Assembly: GCA_964605235.1 (NCBI GenBank) | Contig: CAZSBB010000016.1 | Span: 58,552 to 122,551 of the forward strand | Source of the DNA: CAZSBB01 sp964605235 | GTDB lineage: Bacteria; Planctomycetota; Phycisphaerae; Phycisphaerales; Phycisphaeraceae | Reading direction: 5' to 3' | DNA: 64,000 nt | Shown: positions 8,672-18,010 of the stretch, one piece after another | How positions within the stretch are numbered: the stretch's first letter is position 1 | Layout: each line of letters starts with the position of its first letter | Program-made: the position numbers and the translations under genes | The notes under the pieces: generated by a model | Told to the model about the DNA's origin: nothing | The model's database searches: none | What the model saw: only the letters and a program-made list of their open reading frames with translations

Positions 8672-9568
8672 TCATCCCTGGCGCAGCGCCGCCGGCGGGG
8701 TCTGGCGGTCCAGCGCGGGGGGATAGCCCAGCCGGCGATTCCAGCGACCCGCCAGCAGGGCGAACTGACGCAGTTGCCAGTTGGTCAGCTCTTTCTTCCA
8801 GCGTTCATCGCGGAACTGGTCGGGGGCGTTGGCGCGGTAGTGGTCGAGATCGACCTGCCCGGCATTGCGCACCGCCAGCTTGTTCTGCGGGGCATCGAGC
8901 TCCTGCCGGCCGACGATCGGGTTGTGCAGCGCGCCCAGGTGTTGCGCATCGGCAACAGTGCTCATCGCACCGGGATTGCCGCCGATGACGTGATGCTCCG
9001 CCTGGTGGTACGCCAGCATGTTCGGCTCAAACTCCAGTTCCAGGAAAGCGCAGATGCGGCGCAACTCGCTGTCGGTCTCCTGCTGGAGCTTTTCGTAGCA
9101 GACTTCAATGACCGTGGCGGGGTCCTGCTGGCGGATGAAGGCGTGACGCTTGGCGATGCTGCGCGCCCAGTTGCGGGCGCAACGCCAGAACGGCGTCTGC
9201 GGATACTTGCGTTTGGCGCTGGCGGCCACCGCCCGGCCGTCGCGGTAGAGGAACACGTAGCGGCGGGCGAAGTCGGCATGCCGCTGGGCTTCGAGGTAGC
9301 GCCGGGTGTTCGTCACCACCAGCAGGCGGCGGCCGGTGAGCTGGGCGATCTGTTCGAAGGGGTTGACCGGGCTGTTCACCTCGAACCGTTGCCACAAGGG
9401 ACAGTTGGCCCCGTGCAGGGTGCAGAGCGCCTGACCCGTCTTGGCGATCCAGTCCATCTCACCGACGCTGAAGCCCTGTGAGTGACTGCCCAGGAGCATG
9501 TTGGCCCAGGTGCTGCCCGAGTAGCTGGTGGCGACAAGGTTGACGATGGTCAGCGGCGCTTGGCTCAT
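8672..9568 (-). CDS. Sulfotransferase family protein
   Basis: A 298-aa PAPS-dependent sulfotransferase. The 5'-phosphosulfate loop is TSYSGSTWAN (14-23) and the 3'-phosphate motif is RDGRAVAAS (109-117), both in the expected order and spacing. It has no signal peptide or membrane segment. It sits head-to-head with a GT4 glycosyltransferase and near a methyltransferase, so a role in sulfating a surface glycan or small molecule is plausible. The acceptor is unknown. The Cys-containing stretch CTLHGANCPLW (49-59) is not a catalytic motif known to me. Confidence 0.85.
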   Translation of the reverse strand: MSQAPLTIVNLVATSYSGSTWANMLLGSHSQGFSVGEMDWIAKTGQALCTLHGANCPLWQRFEVNSPVNPFEQIAQLTGRRLLVVTNTRRYLEAQRHADFARRYVFLYRDGRAVAASAKRKYPQTPFWRCARNWARSIAKRHAFIRQQDPATVIEVCYEKLQQETDSELRRICAFLELEFEPNMLAYHQAEHHVIGGNPGAMSTVADAQHLGALHNPIVGRQELDAPQNKLAVRNAGQVDLDHYRANAPDQFRDERWKKELTNWQLRQFALLAGRWNRRLGYPPALDRQTPPAALRQG

Positions 9569-9630
9569 GATCTGGCTATGGTTCGCGGTCGGCCGGCGTG
9601 GATCGGCGTCGGAAAGCGGCCCATACTATC

Positions 9631-10644
9631 ATGGCGCGGATGCCCGCACGAACCGTGCTGTTCCTGTCCAAGGGGGAGGCCGCGCCATCCACCCGCTACC
9701 GGGCGCTGGCGTATCTGCCGCAGCTGACCCACGCCGGCTGGACCGCGCAACACCAGGCGGCGCCGCGCAACTGGGCCGCCTGGCGCCGCACCCTGGCGGC
9801 CGCGCGACAGGCGACGGTGGTCGTGCTGCTGCGCCGAACGCTCCACACTGCCGGACGCCTGCTGCTGCGCCGCGCGGCAGCACGCCTCATATTCGATTTC
9901 GACGACGCCATCTTCCTCAATGACCGCGGCCAACCCGCCGGCGGACGGCTGCGACGCTTCGCCGCCCTGGCGCGCCGCGTCGACCGCATCTGGGCGGGCA
10001 ATGCCTACCTGGCGGAGGCGGCCCGGGCGTGGAACCCGCAGGTGAGCGTCATGCCCACGGTCATGGATCTGGCGAACTATCCCGCCGCCCAGCCCGCACC
10101 CGATCAGCCGTTCACGCTGGTATGGGTCGGCAGCTCCGCCACCCGGCGTTATCTCGAAGAATTGCTGCCCACCCTTGAGCAAGTCGCCGCCCGCGTGGGA
10201 CCCATGCACCTGAAAATCATCGCCGACTTCACCCTGACCGCCGGCGATGCCCGGCTGCGGATTGAGCCGGTCGCCTGGTCCGCCGCGACCGAAGGCCAGG
10301 AACTGGCGACGGCGCATGTGGGCTTGGCGCCGTTGCCGGATGACCCTTGGACCCGCGGCAAATGCGGCTGCAAGGTGCTGCAATACATGGCGGCGCGGCT
10401 GCCGGTGGTCAGCAGCCCGGTGGGGGTCAACCGCGATTTCGTCATCCCGGAACAGACCGGCCTGCTGGCGACCACGCCGGAGCAATGGATCGCCGCGCTG
10501 CTGCGCCTGCACGCCGATGCCCCGCTGCGCGCCCGCATGGGACAAGCCGGCCGGCAGTGCGTGGCGGAACATTACACCCAGCAACGGGTGGCGGCCCGGA
10601 TGCTCAGCGAACTTGAAGCGCTGGCGGGTGGCGGCGGCGTCTGA
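9631..10644 (+). CDS. Glycosyltransferase, GT4-type
   Basis: A glycosyltransferase of about 337 aa. The N-terminal Rossmann half begins RTVLFLSKGEAAPSTRYRALAYLPQL, where the S-RYR-YLP pattern is common in GT4 enzymes of this type. The C-terminal half has FTLVWVGSSATRRYLEELLP, GLAPLPDDPWTRGKCGCKVLQYMAARLPVVSSPVGVN and EQTGLLA, which together form the nucleotide-sugar site. The ATG at 9631 or 9640 may be used; the GTG at 9598 would add a basic, non-family lead overlapping the divergent promoter region. Its product is probably a surface glycan or modified lipid. Its 3' end faces the methyltransferase gene with a 23-base gap. Confidence 0.85.
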   Translation: MARMPARTVLFLSKGEAAPSTRYRALAYLPQLTHAGWTAQHQAAPRNWAAWRRTLAAARQATVVVLLRRTLHTAGRLLLRRAAARLIFDFDDAIFLNDRGQPAGGRLRRFAALARRVDRIWAGNAYLAEAARAWNPQVSVMPTVMDLANYPAAQPAPDQPFTLVWVGSSATRRYLEELLPTLEQVAARVGPMHLKIIADFTLTAGDARLRIEPVAWSAATEGQELATAHVGLAPLPDDPWTRGKCGCKVLQYMAARLPVVSSPVGVNRDFVIPEQTGLLATTPEQWIAALLRLHADAPLRARMGQAGRQCVAEHYTQQRVAARMLSELEALAGGGGV

Positions 10645-10667
10645 AACCGCGTTGCCCAGCGCTCTGG

Positions 10668-11735
10668 TTACTTGGGTTTGTGGGCGATGATGACCATGCC
10701 GTCGCAGGCATTGGTCAGGCCGGTCCAGAAGGCGATCATGCGCCACCAGAAGCGGCGTTTGGCGACGAATGCCTGCCACTTCGAGCCGGTGACTTTCGCC
10801 TGCTGGGCGGCACTGATGCGCAGCGGCGTCGGGCGCACCTGCGGGCGGATGGTGGTGACGGTCAACCCCACTTCTTGCAACAACCGCGCCATCTGGGTGC
10901 GGGAGAAAAAGCTGAAATGGCGCGGCACGTCCAGGCCGGTCCAGAACTCGCCGAAGTGACGAAAAGCCCAGGAATCCACATTGGGACAGCAGATCAACAG
11001 GAACCCGCCGGGATTGAGCTGACTGACCGCCTGCCGGATGCAGCCGACCGGATCGGGCAGATGCTCAATGACATGCCAGAGGGTGATGGCGTCAAAGCGC
11101 CGGTCCCGCAAGGTGTCGCCCGGCCAGGAGCCGATCGCCACGTCCAGGTCGAAACAGCGTTTGGCGCCTTGCGCCACCGCGGGGTTGAAGTCCATGCCCT
11201 GGGTGCGCCAGCCGCGCGCCCGTTGCTTGAGCAGAAAACCGCACGCCCCACAGCCCAGGTCCAGCAGCGTGCCCTCCCCCGCCCACGGCAGGGCATCGAC
11301 ATGCCGCCGACTGCGCCGCAAGCGCCACGCCACCGGCAAAGTCAGCAACCACGCCAGGGGATTGCGTTGGCCCGGATAGCCGAAGTGTTCGCGCAGCGCC
11401 ACGCGCAAGGCGCGCTCGCGCAGGGTCAGGCCCCGGGTGGTCACGCCGTCGGTCCCGCGCAGCTTGCCCGAGAGCAGGCCTTCGTAATAGTCGTCGGGAT
11501 AGTACTGGCCGATCAGCTCCAGCTTGGGCCGGGGGCTGGTGTACAGGTGGCCGCACTGCTTACAACGCACGATGTGAAAGCGCCCGCCCATGCCATAGCG
11601 GTACTCATCCGCATGCATGAAGGGTTCATGCTCGGCACTGCCGCAGACCAGACACGGCACGGATTCCAGGTCCTGCGGGCGCAGCCGCACACTGCCTTGG
11701 GTCGGCGGCGGCGCAGGTGAGTGGTTGAACGTCAT
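10668..11735 (-). CDS. SAM-dependent methyltransferase with N-terminal zinc ribbon
   Basis: A 355-aa protein. Cys28/Cys31 (CLVC) and Cys58/Cys61 (CKQC) form a four-Cys zinc ribbon. A class I methyltransferase domain follows, with motif I DLGCGACGFL (159-168) and ITLWHVIEHLPDP further on. The downstream text GGFLLICCPN and the final segment ending WTGLTNACDGMVIIAHK match Methyltransf_23-type enzymes found in polysaccharide and natural-product clusters. The neighbours (GT4, sulfotransferase) support a glycan-modifying role. The acceptor is not predictable. Confidence 0.85.
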   Translation of the reverse strand: MTFNHSPAPPPTQGSVRLRPQDLESVPCLVCGSAEHEPFMHADEYRYGMGGRFHIVRCKQCGHLYTSPRPKLELIGQYYPDDYYEGLLSGKLRGTDGVTTRGLTLRERALRVALREHFGYPGQRNPLAWLLTLPVAWRLRRSRRHVDALPWAGEGTLLDLGCGACGFLLKQRARGWRTQGMDFNPAVAQGAKRCFDLDVAIGSWPGDTLRDRRFDAITLWHVIEHLPDPVGCIRQAVSQLNPGGFLLICCPNVDSWAFRHFGEFWTGLDVPRHFSFFSRTQMARLLQEVGLTVTTIRPQVRPTPLRISAAQQAKVTGSKWQAFVAKRRFWWRMIAFWTGLTNACDGMVIIAHKPK

Positions 11736-11826
11736 GGGCGGGATTGTAGACCCCGGGCGCGGGGCTGCAAAACCACGCCGCCAACCTGCGTTTTCCCTGT
11801 CTGCCGCTGGCTATTAAACTGCTGCC

Positions 11827-12522
11827 ATGAAGCTTATCCGCTCGCTCCCCTGCTGCCCCGGCGTTCCGCGCCTGCTTCCGTTGCTGGCGCTGCTGCTGAC
11901 CTGCGTCGGCTGTCAGACCGCGCCCTACCACGCTGGCCCGAACCCGATGGAGATCGATCCCTCCGAGTTCGACCGGCTGTTCCAGGCCAGCACTGCCGTG
12001 CTGCGCGAAGAAGGCTACGTGGTGGACCGCGAGGACTACCGCTTTGGCGCCATCACCACGCAGCCCCGTCCCAGCGCCACGCTGCTGGAACCGTGGAAGG
12101 GCGACAACACCACCTTCAGCCAGGCCGCCGAGAGCACGCTCAACAAGCAGCGGCGGTCGATCTCGGTGACCATCGCTCCCCCGCCCGCCGACGAGGTGCG
12201 CAGTCCCGACGATCCCCCGCGCAATCCGCACAGCTATGACTTTGCCGTGGAAGTGCTGATCGAACAGGAACAGTCGCCCCGCCGCTCATTCACCGGCTCC
12301 ACCGTCGGCCCGCGCGTGGTGCGTCCGCTCAACGACACCCCCGCCGAGCTCAAAGAGCGCGGCATCGCCAACGCCTACTGGCAACCGGTCGGGCGCGACC
12401 CCTATCTGGAACGTCGGCTCATGGGCCTGATCGTCCGCCGCTCATTGAGCCTGCCCACCGCCACGCCTGCCGCGCCGGTGGATGTCACCACCGCGCCGCC
12501 GACTGAGCAATTGGTCGACTGA
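11827..12522 (+). CDS. Hypothetical lipoprotein
   Basis: A 231-aa protein with a signal sequence and lipobox LLTCVGC (Cys29), hence probably an envelope lipoprotein. The mature part contains PMEIDPSEFDRLFQASTAVLREEGYVVDREDYRFGAITT, a pattern seen in small planctomycete lipoproteins of unknown function, followed by RRSISVTIAPPPA and a Pro/Thr-rich C-terminus. I do not recognise a named family. It is a single gene between the methyltransferase (divergent, 91 bases) and the GH4 gene (convergent, 19 bases). Confidence 0.75.
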   Translation: MKLIRSLPCCPGVPRLLPLLALLLTCVGCQTAPYHAGPNPMEIDPSEFDRLFQASTAVLREEGYVVDREDYRFGAITTQPRPSATLLEPWKGDNTTFSQAAESTLNKQRRSISVTIAPPPADEVRSPDDPPRNPHSYDFAVEVLIEQEQSPRRSFTGSTVGPRVVRPLNDTPAELKERGIANAYWQPVGRDPYLERRLMGLIVRRSLSLPTATPAAPVDVTTAPPTEQLVD

Positions 12523-12541
12523 GCAAGCCTGACAACGCGGC

Positions 12542-14143
12542 TCAGCGTCCCGCGCGGCGACTCTTGCGGCTCGCCTGCTCGGCTTGCCGCGCCCGCTGCG
12601 CCGCCGCCTTGTCCGCGGCAAACACGCTCTGGTCACGCTTGCGGCGCAGCTCCTCGACGCTCTTGACCCGCAGCCGGGCGGCACCCTTCCACACCATGGT
12701 CTTGACCCGCGTGCCGGCTTTCTCGTGAGCCGCCAGCCGCTTCTTCGCCGCCGCCACCGCGCCATTGCTCTGATACTGCGGCAACCATGCCGCCTGGGCG
12801 ACGAGCATGTCGTCGGCAAGCTGCCAGATTTCCTCGGGGTTGAGCACCGCCGCCGTCAGCGGGTCGTGCAGCATGGCCTGTTTGAGCAGCGTCACATCGC
12901 CGGTGACCGCCGCTTCCTTGCTCATGCGCTGCACATGCACCGACGCGCTGCAGGTGGCGGCGCAGGCGTGGGGCAGCGTGATGCCCTCGGCCATGTTGAT
13001 GCCGAACTGATCGACAAAGCCCGGCGCTTCGATGATGCAGTCGGCCGGCAGGTTGGGAATGACGCCGCCGTTGCGGACGTTGAAGTGTCCGCGGTAGATG
13101 CGCCCGGTCTCGCGCGACTCGATGATGTAGCTGCCATGCTCGCTGGAACGCTTCCATTCCGTGAGCGGTTTGCCGGCGTCATTGAGCCAGCGGGGGAAGT
13201 CGGTTTCAAACCAGTTGCGGCCCTCGGTGCAGACGCGCAGGTAGCCGCCGGTTTCGCCGTTGATCCAGCTCGACATGTCGATCCACCGGCGAATCTCGCC
13301 GCGCCGCTTGCGGTACCACGGCACGTACTCGCTCAGGTGGCCGTTGCTCTCGGTGCTGTAGCAGCCGAAGCGGCGCAACACGTCGATGCGCACCTTCTCG
13401 GTCTTGGGCAAGGTGGGATGCGCCTCAAACGCGGCCAGCAGTTCCTCGCTGGAAATGATCCGGCCCTGGAAGCGCACCTGCACGTACCACGTCTGATGGT
13501 TGATGCCGGCACAGATGATCTGCACATCGCGGCGATGGTCCACCTCCTTGATGCCGTGGTAGTGGCCCAGGGCGTTGGCGATCTGCCGCCAGCCGCCTTC
13601 GACGCCGTGACACAGGCCCACGGTGTTGATGCCTTCGCCGCGGTCGTAAGCGTCGAGCGCCGCCCAGGTGTTCATCGCCATGGGGTTGGCGTAGTTGAGG
13701 AACAGCGCCCCACCGGTGCGGGAGGTGTTGCAGACTTCCTTCATGTCCTTCTGGAAGGCGAGAATCTGCGGGATATTCCGCTGGCCGTACATGATGCCGC
13801 CCACGCAGAGGGTGTCGCCCACGCACTGGTCGACGCCGTAGCGCAGCGGCACGTCGATGTCATGCTTGAAGGCGTCGAGCCCGCCGATGCGGGTGCAGTT
13901 GATGACGTAATCGGCGCCGTCAAGCGCCTTGCGGCGCTCCACCGAGCCGGTCAGCTTCGCGGGCAGCTTATTGGCGGCAATGTCCTTGGCGCAGAGCTGC
14001 TGCACCATGTCCAGGTTCTTGCGATTGATGTCATGAAAGGCGAACTGCGTGTCGCGCAGCTCCGGGACCAGCAGAATGTCCTGCATCAGCCGGCGGGTGA
14101 AACCCACGCTGCCGGCGCCGATGAACGCCACTTTGATCGCCAT
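12542..14143 (-). CDS. Glycoside hydrolase family 4 (alpha-galactosidase/alpha-glucosidase-like)
   Basis: A 533-aa GH4 enzyme, which hydrolyses glycosides by an NAD- and divalent-metal-dependent redox mechanism in the cytoplasm. The NAD-binding start is IKVAFIGAGSVGFTRRL, followed by NYANPM (150-155), GLCHG with the metal ligands Cys178/His179, and GINH (213-216). The ATG at 14143 is preceded by CAGGAG; a start at 14200 would lie inside an AT-rich palindrome. The C-terminal 60 residues are very rich in Lys, Arg and Ala, an extension beyond the catalytic domain. A divergent AraC-type regulator is the probable control protein. Substrate specificity within GH4 is not certain. Confidence 0.88.
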   Translation of the reverse strand: MAIKVAFIGAGSVGFTRRLMQDILLVPELRDTQFAFHDINRKNLDMVQQLCAKDIAANKLPAKLTGSVERRKALDGADYVINCTRIGGLDAFKHDIDVPLRYGVDQCVGDTLCVGGIMYGQRNIPQILAFQKDMKEVCNTSRTGGALFLNYANPMAMNTWAALDAYDRGEGINTVGLCHGVEGGWRQIANALGHYHGIKEVDHRRDVQIICAGINHQTWYVQVRFQGRIISSEELLAAFEAHPTLPKTEKVRIDVLRRFGCYSTESNGHLSEYVPWYRKRRGEIRRWIDMSSWINGETGGYLRVCTEGRNWFETDFPRWLNDAGKPLTEWKRSSEHGSYIIESRETGRIYRGHFNVRNGGVIPNLPADCIIEAPGFVDQFGINMAEGITLPHACAATCSASVHVQRMSKEAAVTGDVTLLKQAMLHDPLTAAVLNPEEIWQLADDMLVAQAAWLPQYQSNGAVAAAKKRLAAHEKAGTRVKTMVWKGAARLRVKSVEELRRKRDQSVFAADKAAAQRARQAEQASRKSRRAGR

Positions 14144-14179
14144 GCGACTGCTCCTGAGTTGAACGAACGGGGAAACCGG

Positions 14180-14240
14180 GAAGAAAGGGGATAAGTACAT
14201 TATTTTTTTACAAAATAAATGTACTTATCCCCTTTCTTTC
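14180..14240. repeat. AT-rich palindrome between GH4 and araC-type genes
   Basis: The arms GGGGATAAGTACAT (14187-14200) and ATGTACTTATCCCC (14219-14232) are exact reverse complements. They extend outward through GAAAG/CTTTC and inward through ATTATTTT/AAAATAAAT with one bulge, giving about 27 bp of stem. Its base composition contrasts sharply with its surroundings. It sits in the divergent promoter region and could be a regulator-binding palindrome, a bidirectional terminator or an inserted REP-like repeat. Confidence 0.75.
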
Positions 14241-14346
14241 TGCCGCCCTGCGCCACGGACTGCCGCCCGACCCGGACGATCCGGGTCATGGGATAATGTG
14301 CGGCAGTGTAGAATGCTCATTGACCGTGAAAATGGAAGAGCTTGCG

Positions 14347-15240
14347 ATGGCTGGTACTTTTGTGCTCAACCAGTTGCGCCGCCGGCGCCCCGGCTCCCGG
14401 GCGGTGATGCTCGGGCGGTCGGCGGCGCCGCTGCATGCGATGATCACCAGTGCGGGAACCGAACGCCGGGACAGCGCTGACTATGACTGGCACGGCCTGC
14501 GGCGCGGCCCGGCGCGCTTCGTGCTGCTGCAATACACGCTGTCGGGGCGCGGACGCCTGGAATACGAAGGCCGGCGCCGCCTGCTGCTGCCGGGGCAGTG
14601 CCTGCTGCTGCACTTTCCGCATGACAATCGCTACTGGGTGCAGCCGGGCGATCGCTGGCGGTTTTTTTACGTCTGCCTGCACGGCGATCAGGTCTTGCGG
14701 GCGTGGTATGCCGCGCTCAAACAGGCCGGCCCGGTGCTGGACCTGTCCGCCGATGAGCCTTTGCTCACCGCGGCGGCGGGGTTGTGCCTGCAGGTGCTGC
14801 GTCAGGAGTTGCGCGGGCCCTGGCATGCTTCAGCGCTGGCGTATGACCTGGCGATGCGGCTGCTGGAGCGCACCATGCCCACGCCGGGAGCGCGGCAACA
14901 TCGCCCCGCGCCGCTGCAGCGCGTGCTGGAACTGGTGCAGGCCCAGCCGACCGCGCCGTGGCGCGTGCCGGAGCTGGCGCGGCGGGCGGGTTACAGCCGA
15001 TTTCACTTCACGCGGTTGTTTGAACAGCACGTGGGCGTGACGCCCAGTGAGTACCTGATTCGTCAGCGCCTGGCGCATGCCGCCCAGCAGTTGTTGACCC
15101 GGCCGCTGTCGGTGCAGGCGATCGCCCAGAGCTGCGGATTTGCGGACCCCGCCTATTTCAGCCGGGCGTTTCGTCGGTTGTACGGCATGACGCCCAGCGC
15201 GTTTCGCGGCAGCGGCATGTATGGCGCGGAGCCGACCTGA
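14347..15240 (+). CDS. AraC-family transcriptional regulator
   Basis: A 297-aa regulator from the ATG at 14347, chosen because GGAAGAG ends six bases upstream. The N-terminal half is a cupin-like sensor (RFVLLQYTLSGRGRLEYEG, LLLPGQCLLLHFPHDNRYW), followed by two helix-turn-helix units in the last 100 residues: VPELARRAGYSRFHFTRLF and VQAIAQSCGFADPAYFSRAF, ending with the family YGMTPSAFR. It is divergent from the GH4 glycosidase, so sugar-responsive control of that gene is the simplest reading. Earlier in-frame starts at 14296 and 14332 lack a ribosome-binding site. Confidence 0.88.
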   Translation: MAGTFVLNQLRRRRPGSRAVMLGRSAAPLHAMITSAGTERRDSADYDWHGLRRGPARFVLLQYTLSGRGRLEYEGRRRLLLPGQCLLLHFPHDNRYWVQPGDRWRFFYVCLHGDQVLRAWYAALKQAGPVLDLSADEPLLTAAAGLCLQVLRQELRGPWHASALAYDLAMRLLERTMPTPGARQHRPAPLQRVLELVQAQPTAPWRVPELARRAGYSRFHFTRLFEQHVGVTPSEYLIRQRLAHAAQQLLTRPLSVQAIAQSCGFADPAYFSRAFRRLYGMTPSAFRGSGMYGAEPT

Positions 15241-15270
15241 GTCACTCGAGGCGCGCGGCGCCCCGGGGAA

Positions 15271-17553
15271 TTACTTGGCGCGGTACGCCTGGCGCGACAA
15301 GCGGTAGAGCTCCCAGCGATAGAGCATGGCTTCGCGCAGCTCGGCGGGGCGATTTTCGAGGTCGGCGGCTTTCAGAGCTTTTTCCGCCTGGGCGGTGGCT
15401 TCCTCAAACTGGCCGTTGGCGGCAAGCGCGGCCGCGAGCGTGTCGTAGTCCAGCGCGGTGGGCTCCTTGAGGTTTGCAAAGAGCAGGCGCGCATACTTGA
15501 GCCCGGCCGGGGGGTCGTACAGCCGGGCGTTGGTGGTGGTCGACAAGGTCCACGCCAGCGAGCGCAGCGTGGCGGTGCGCGTGGGCTCGATTTCGACCGC
15601 CCGCTGCAGATGGCGCAGACCCTTGGTCGCCTCCTCGGTGGTCAGCAGCAGCACGCCGAGGTTGGCGTGGGCGGCGGCGTCGTTGTCGTCGAGTTCCAAC
15701 ACGCGTTCGAGATGCTTGCGGGCTTCATCCAGGCGGCGCAGGCGCGCCAGCAGGGAACCGAGCTTGGCGCGGGCATTGACGCCATCGGGCTTCATCACGA
15801 TCGCGGCGCGATACGATTCCTCGGCGGCGACGTAATTGCCTTCGTTCTCCAGCAGCAGGCCCAGCAGGACGCGCGAGTCGGGGTCGTTGGGAAACAGCTC
15901 GACGGCTTTTTCGATGTTCGGCCGGGCTTCCGCCAGGCGGTTCATCTGCAGCAACGCCACGCCCAGGTTGTAGAACACCCGCTGCATGACCGCTTCGCTC
16001 TTGGGCGACAAACCTTTGAGCGCCCGTTCATAGGCATCGACCGCTTCGGGCAGTTGACCCAGCCGCATCAGCGCCACGCCCAGGTTGTAGTGGTATTGCC
16101 GCCGCAGGGGCTCCAGCTCCGTCGCCTTGCGCAGCCAGGGCAGGGCCGCCGCATACTGCTGGGTGTGCATGAGCGTGGTGCCGACGTTGAAGTAGTACAT
16201 CCCCGCCCCGGGCAGATGAATCAGCGCCCGCTGATACTCCAGCACGGCTTCCCGTTTCTGTCCGCGCCCCGAGAGCACGCTGCCATAGTTGTTGTGCGCC
16301 ATCCACGGGGCAGGGTTCAGTTCGATCACATGCAGCCAGAGCGATTCGAGGTCGCGGTAGACCGGAATCTGCCGCCAGGTGCGCACGCCCAGCAGGCTCA
16401 CGGCCACGACCAGCAGCACGACGCCGGCGCGCTGTCCCAGCGCCCCGGGCAATAGCCGCAGGGCGACCGTGGTGCAGCCCACCACCAGCGCGATCACGCC
16501 CATGCTCGCCAGGTATTGGAAGTGATCCGCCACGAAGGAGTACATGAAGGGAAAGACATTGAAGAACCCCAGGGCGGGAAAGAGCGTGCCGCAGAAAAAG
16601 AGCGCCGCCGTCGCCGGGCCGCGCCCCAGGCGCCGCTGAAAACCCAGCAGCAGACCGAGCACGACCACGACATAGATGGGGAACACCCACTGCCACCATT
16701 GCGTCGCGTCAATGTGCCAGCGTTCGTAGAAGAAAATCAACTCGGCGGGCCAGACCACTTTGCCGGCATAAAACCAGACCACCCGCCCGGCGATCAGCAG
16801 GCGCTCGTACCAGTGGTACGCCCACTGCTCGCCCTTGGCGCCCACCTGCACCACTTCCAGATGCGCCGTGTGCAGCCCCGCCAGCAGGCCGATCAACCAG
16901 AACGGCGCCAGCAGCAGCGCTTCGCGCCAGGGCAGCTGGCCGCGTTTCCACCACAGCACCAGCAGCAGGGCGCAAGGCAGGGTGACCGTGACGCTCTTGC
17001 TCAGCAGGGCGGCGATGAACAGCCACAGCGCCAGCACATACCAGCGCCAGTGGCGCTGCCGGGGCGCGACCTCCTGCTCGGGCGGGTTGAACTCGAAGTA
17101 CGCCAGCGCCGCCAGCAGGTAGAAGACGCCCGACAGCACATTCTTGCGTTCGGTGATCCACGCCACCGATTCCACATGCACCGGATGCAGAGCGAAAATC
17201 AGCGCCGCGGCATAAGCCCCGGGGACTTTCAGCCGGCGCAGCACCATCCACCACAGCAGCCCCACGCCGATGTGCAGCGCCAGGTTGACCAGGTGGTAGC
17301 CCAGCGGCTTGAGGCCCCAGAGGTGGTACTCGATCCAGAAGCTGGTGTGAACCAGCGGGTAGTACTGCGGGGTCGCCTGCGGGTCGGACCAGATGCGCCA
17401 CAGTCCCAGCGGGGTGCGCAGGTTGAAGTTGTTCTGGACGTAGGCGTCGTCGTCCCAGATGAACCCGCAGTCCTTGACCGGCAGGTACGCAGCCACACAG
17501 GCCGCGATCAGCAGCAGGGCGCTCAGACGTTCACGGTGGACGGGCCCAATCAT
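15271..17553 (-). CDS. TMTC-like membrane protein with C-terminal TPR repeats
   Basis: A 760-aa protein with an N-terminal polytopic membrane half and a C-terminal half of TPR repeats. The first loop has FIWDDDAYVQNN, and a later one has LHPVHVESVAWITERKNVLSG, the hallmark pattern of TMTC/GT39-like proteins; the acidic loop is the expected catalytic region. From about residue 420 on, TPRs such as YHYNLGVALMRLGQLPEAVDAYERALKG repeat to near the end. Members are candidate O-mannosyltransferases, but activity here is not shown. It reads away from the tRNA-Leu gene, which lies 90 bases upstream on the same strand. Confidence 0.85.
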   Translation of the reverse strand: MIGPVHRERLSALLLIAACVAAYLPVKDCGFIWDDDAYVQNNFNLRTPLGLWRIWSDPQATPQYYPLVHTSFWIEYHLWGLKPLGYHLVNLALHIGVGLLWWMVLRRLKVPGAYAAALIFALHPVHVESVAWITERKNVLSGVFYLLAALAYFEFNPPEQEVAPRQRHWRWYVLALWLFIAALLSKSVTVTLPCALLLVLWWKRGQLPWREALLLAPFWLIGLLAGLHTAHLEVVQVGAKGEQWAYHWYERLLIAGRVVWFYAGKVVWPAELIFFYERWHIDATQWWQWVFPIYVVVVLGLLLGFQRRLGRGPATAALFFCGTLFPALGFFNVFPFMYSFVADHFQYLASMGVIALVVGCTTVALRLLPGALGQRAGVVLLVVAVSLLGVRTWRQIPVYRDLESLWLHVIELNPAPWMAHNNYGSVLSGRGQKREAVLEYQRALIHLPGAGMYYFNVGTTLMHTQQYAAALPWLRKATELEPLRRQYHYNLGVALMRLGQLPEAVDAYERALKGLSPKSEAVMQRVFYNLGVALLQMNRLAEARPNIEKAVELFPNDPDSRVLLGLLLENEGNYVAAEESYRAAIVMKPDGVNARAKLGSLLARLRRLDEARKHLERVLELDDNDAAAHANLGVLLLTTEEATKGLRHLQRAVEIEPTRTATLRSLAWTLSTTTNARLYDPPAGLKYARLLFANLKEPTALDYDTLAAALAANGQFEEATAQAEKALKAADLENRPAELREAMLYRWELYRLSRQAYRAK

Positions 17554-17642
17554 GCGGGAGGAATTATAGCGGTGGCCGCAGCCGACACCGCCCGGCCGCG
17601 CCGGTTGTTCAGATCATGGGCGACCGAACTGCCGCTCGAGAA

Positions 17643-17724
<82 letters not shown>

Positions 17725-18010
17725 GACGGGGCTACATCATAGCAGTGCGAACTGCAGCATCGTGGGTTGTTGGGGCTGCTGTTGGGGCTGCACCCGGGCC
17801 AGCGCCTCTGGCCCTGCGGGAACAACTCCCGCGCGTGGAAGCCACGGGTTGCAGCACCGCCGCAGGTGAATGACGCCCGGAGAGCGATCCCTCCTCGCCG
17901 GCTTGGGGGGGCCCACCAGTCGTCACGGCGACCATGGGGTCCATGCTACTGGTGTTACCGGGCGCTTCCGGGGGTTTCCGGGGGGGGCCGGGGGGGGCCG
18001 GGGGGATGAT
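17725..18010. other. Intergenic segment upstream of tRNA-Leu, without a gene
   Basis: No convincing coding sequence is seen. The segment holds a tandem TTGTTGGGGCTGC / TGTTGGGGCTGC duplication near 17767-17792, a partial CCACGGGTTGCAGC sequence resembling a hairpin arm of the repeat that follows, and a G-rich tract of TTCCGGGGG-type units (17966-18005). Short open frames here consist of repeat sequence. Confidence 0.6.
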
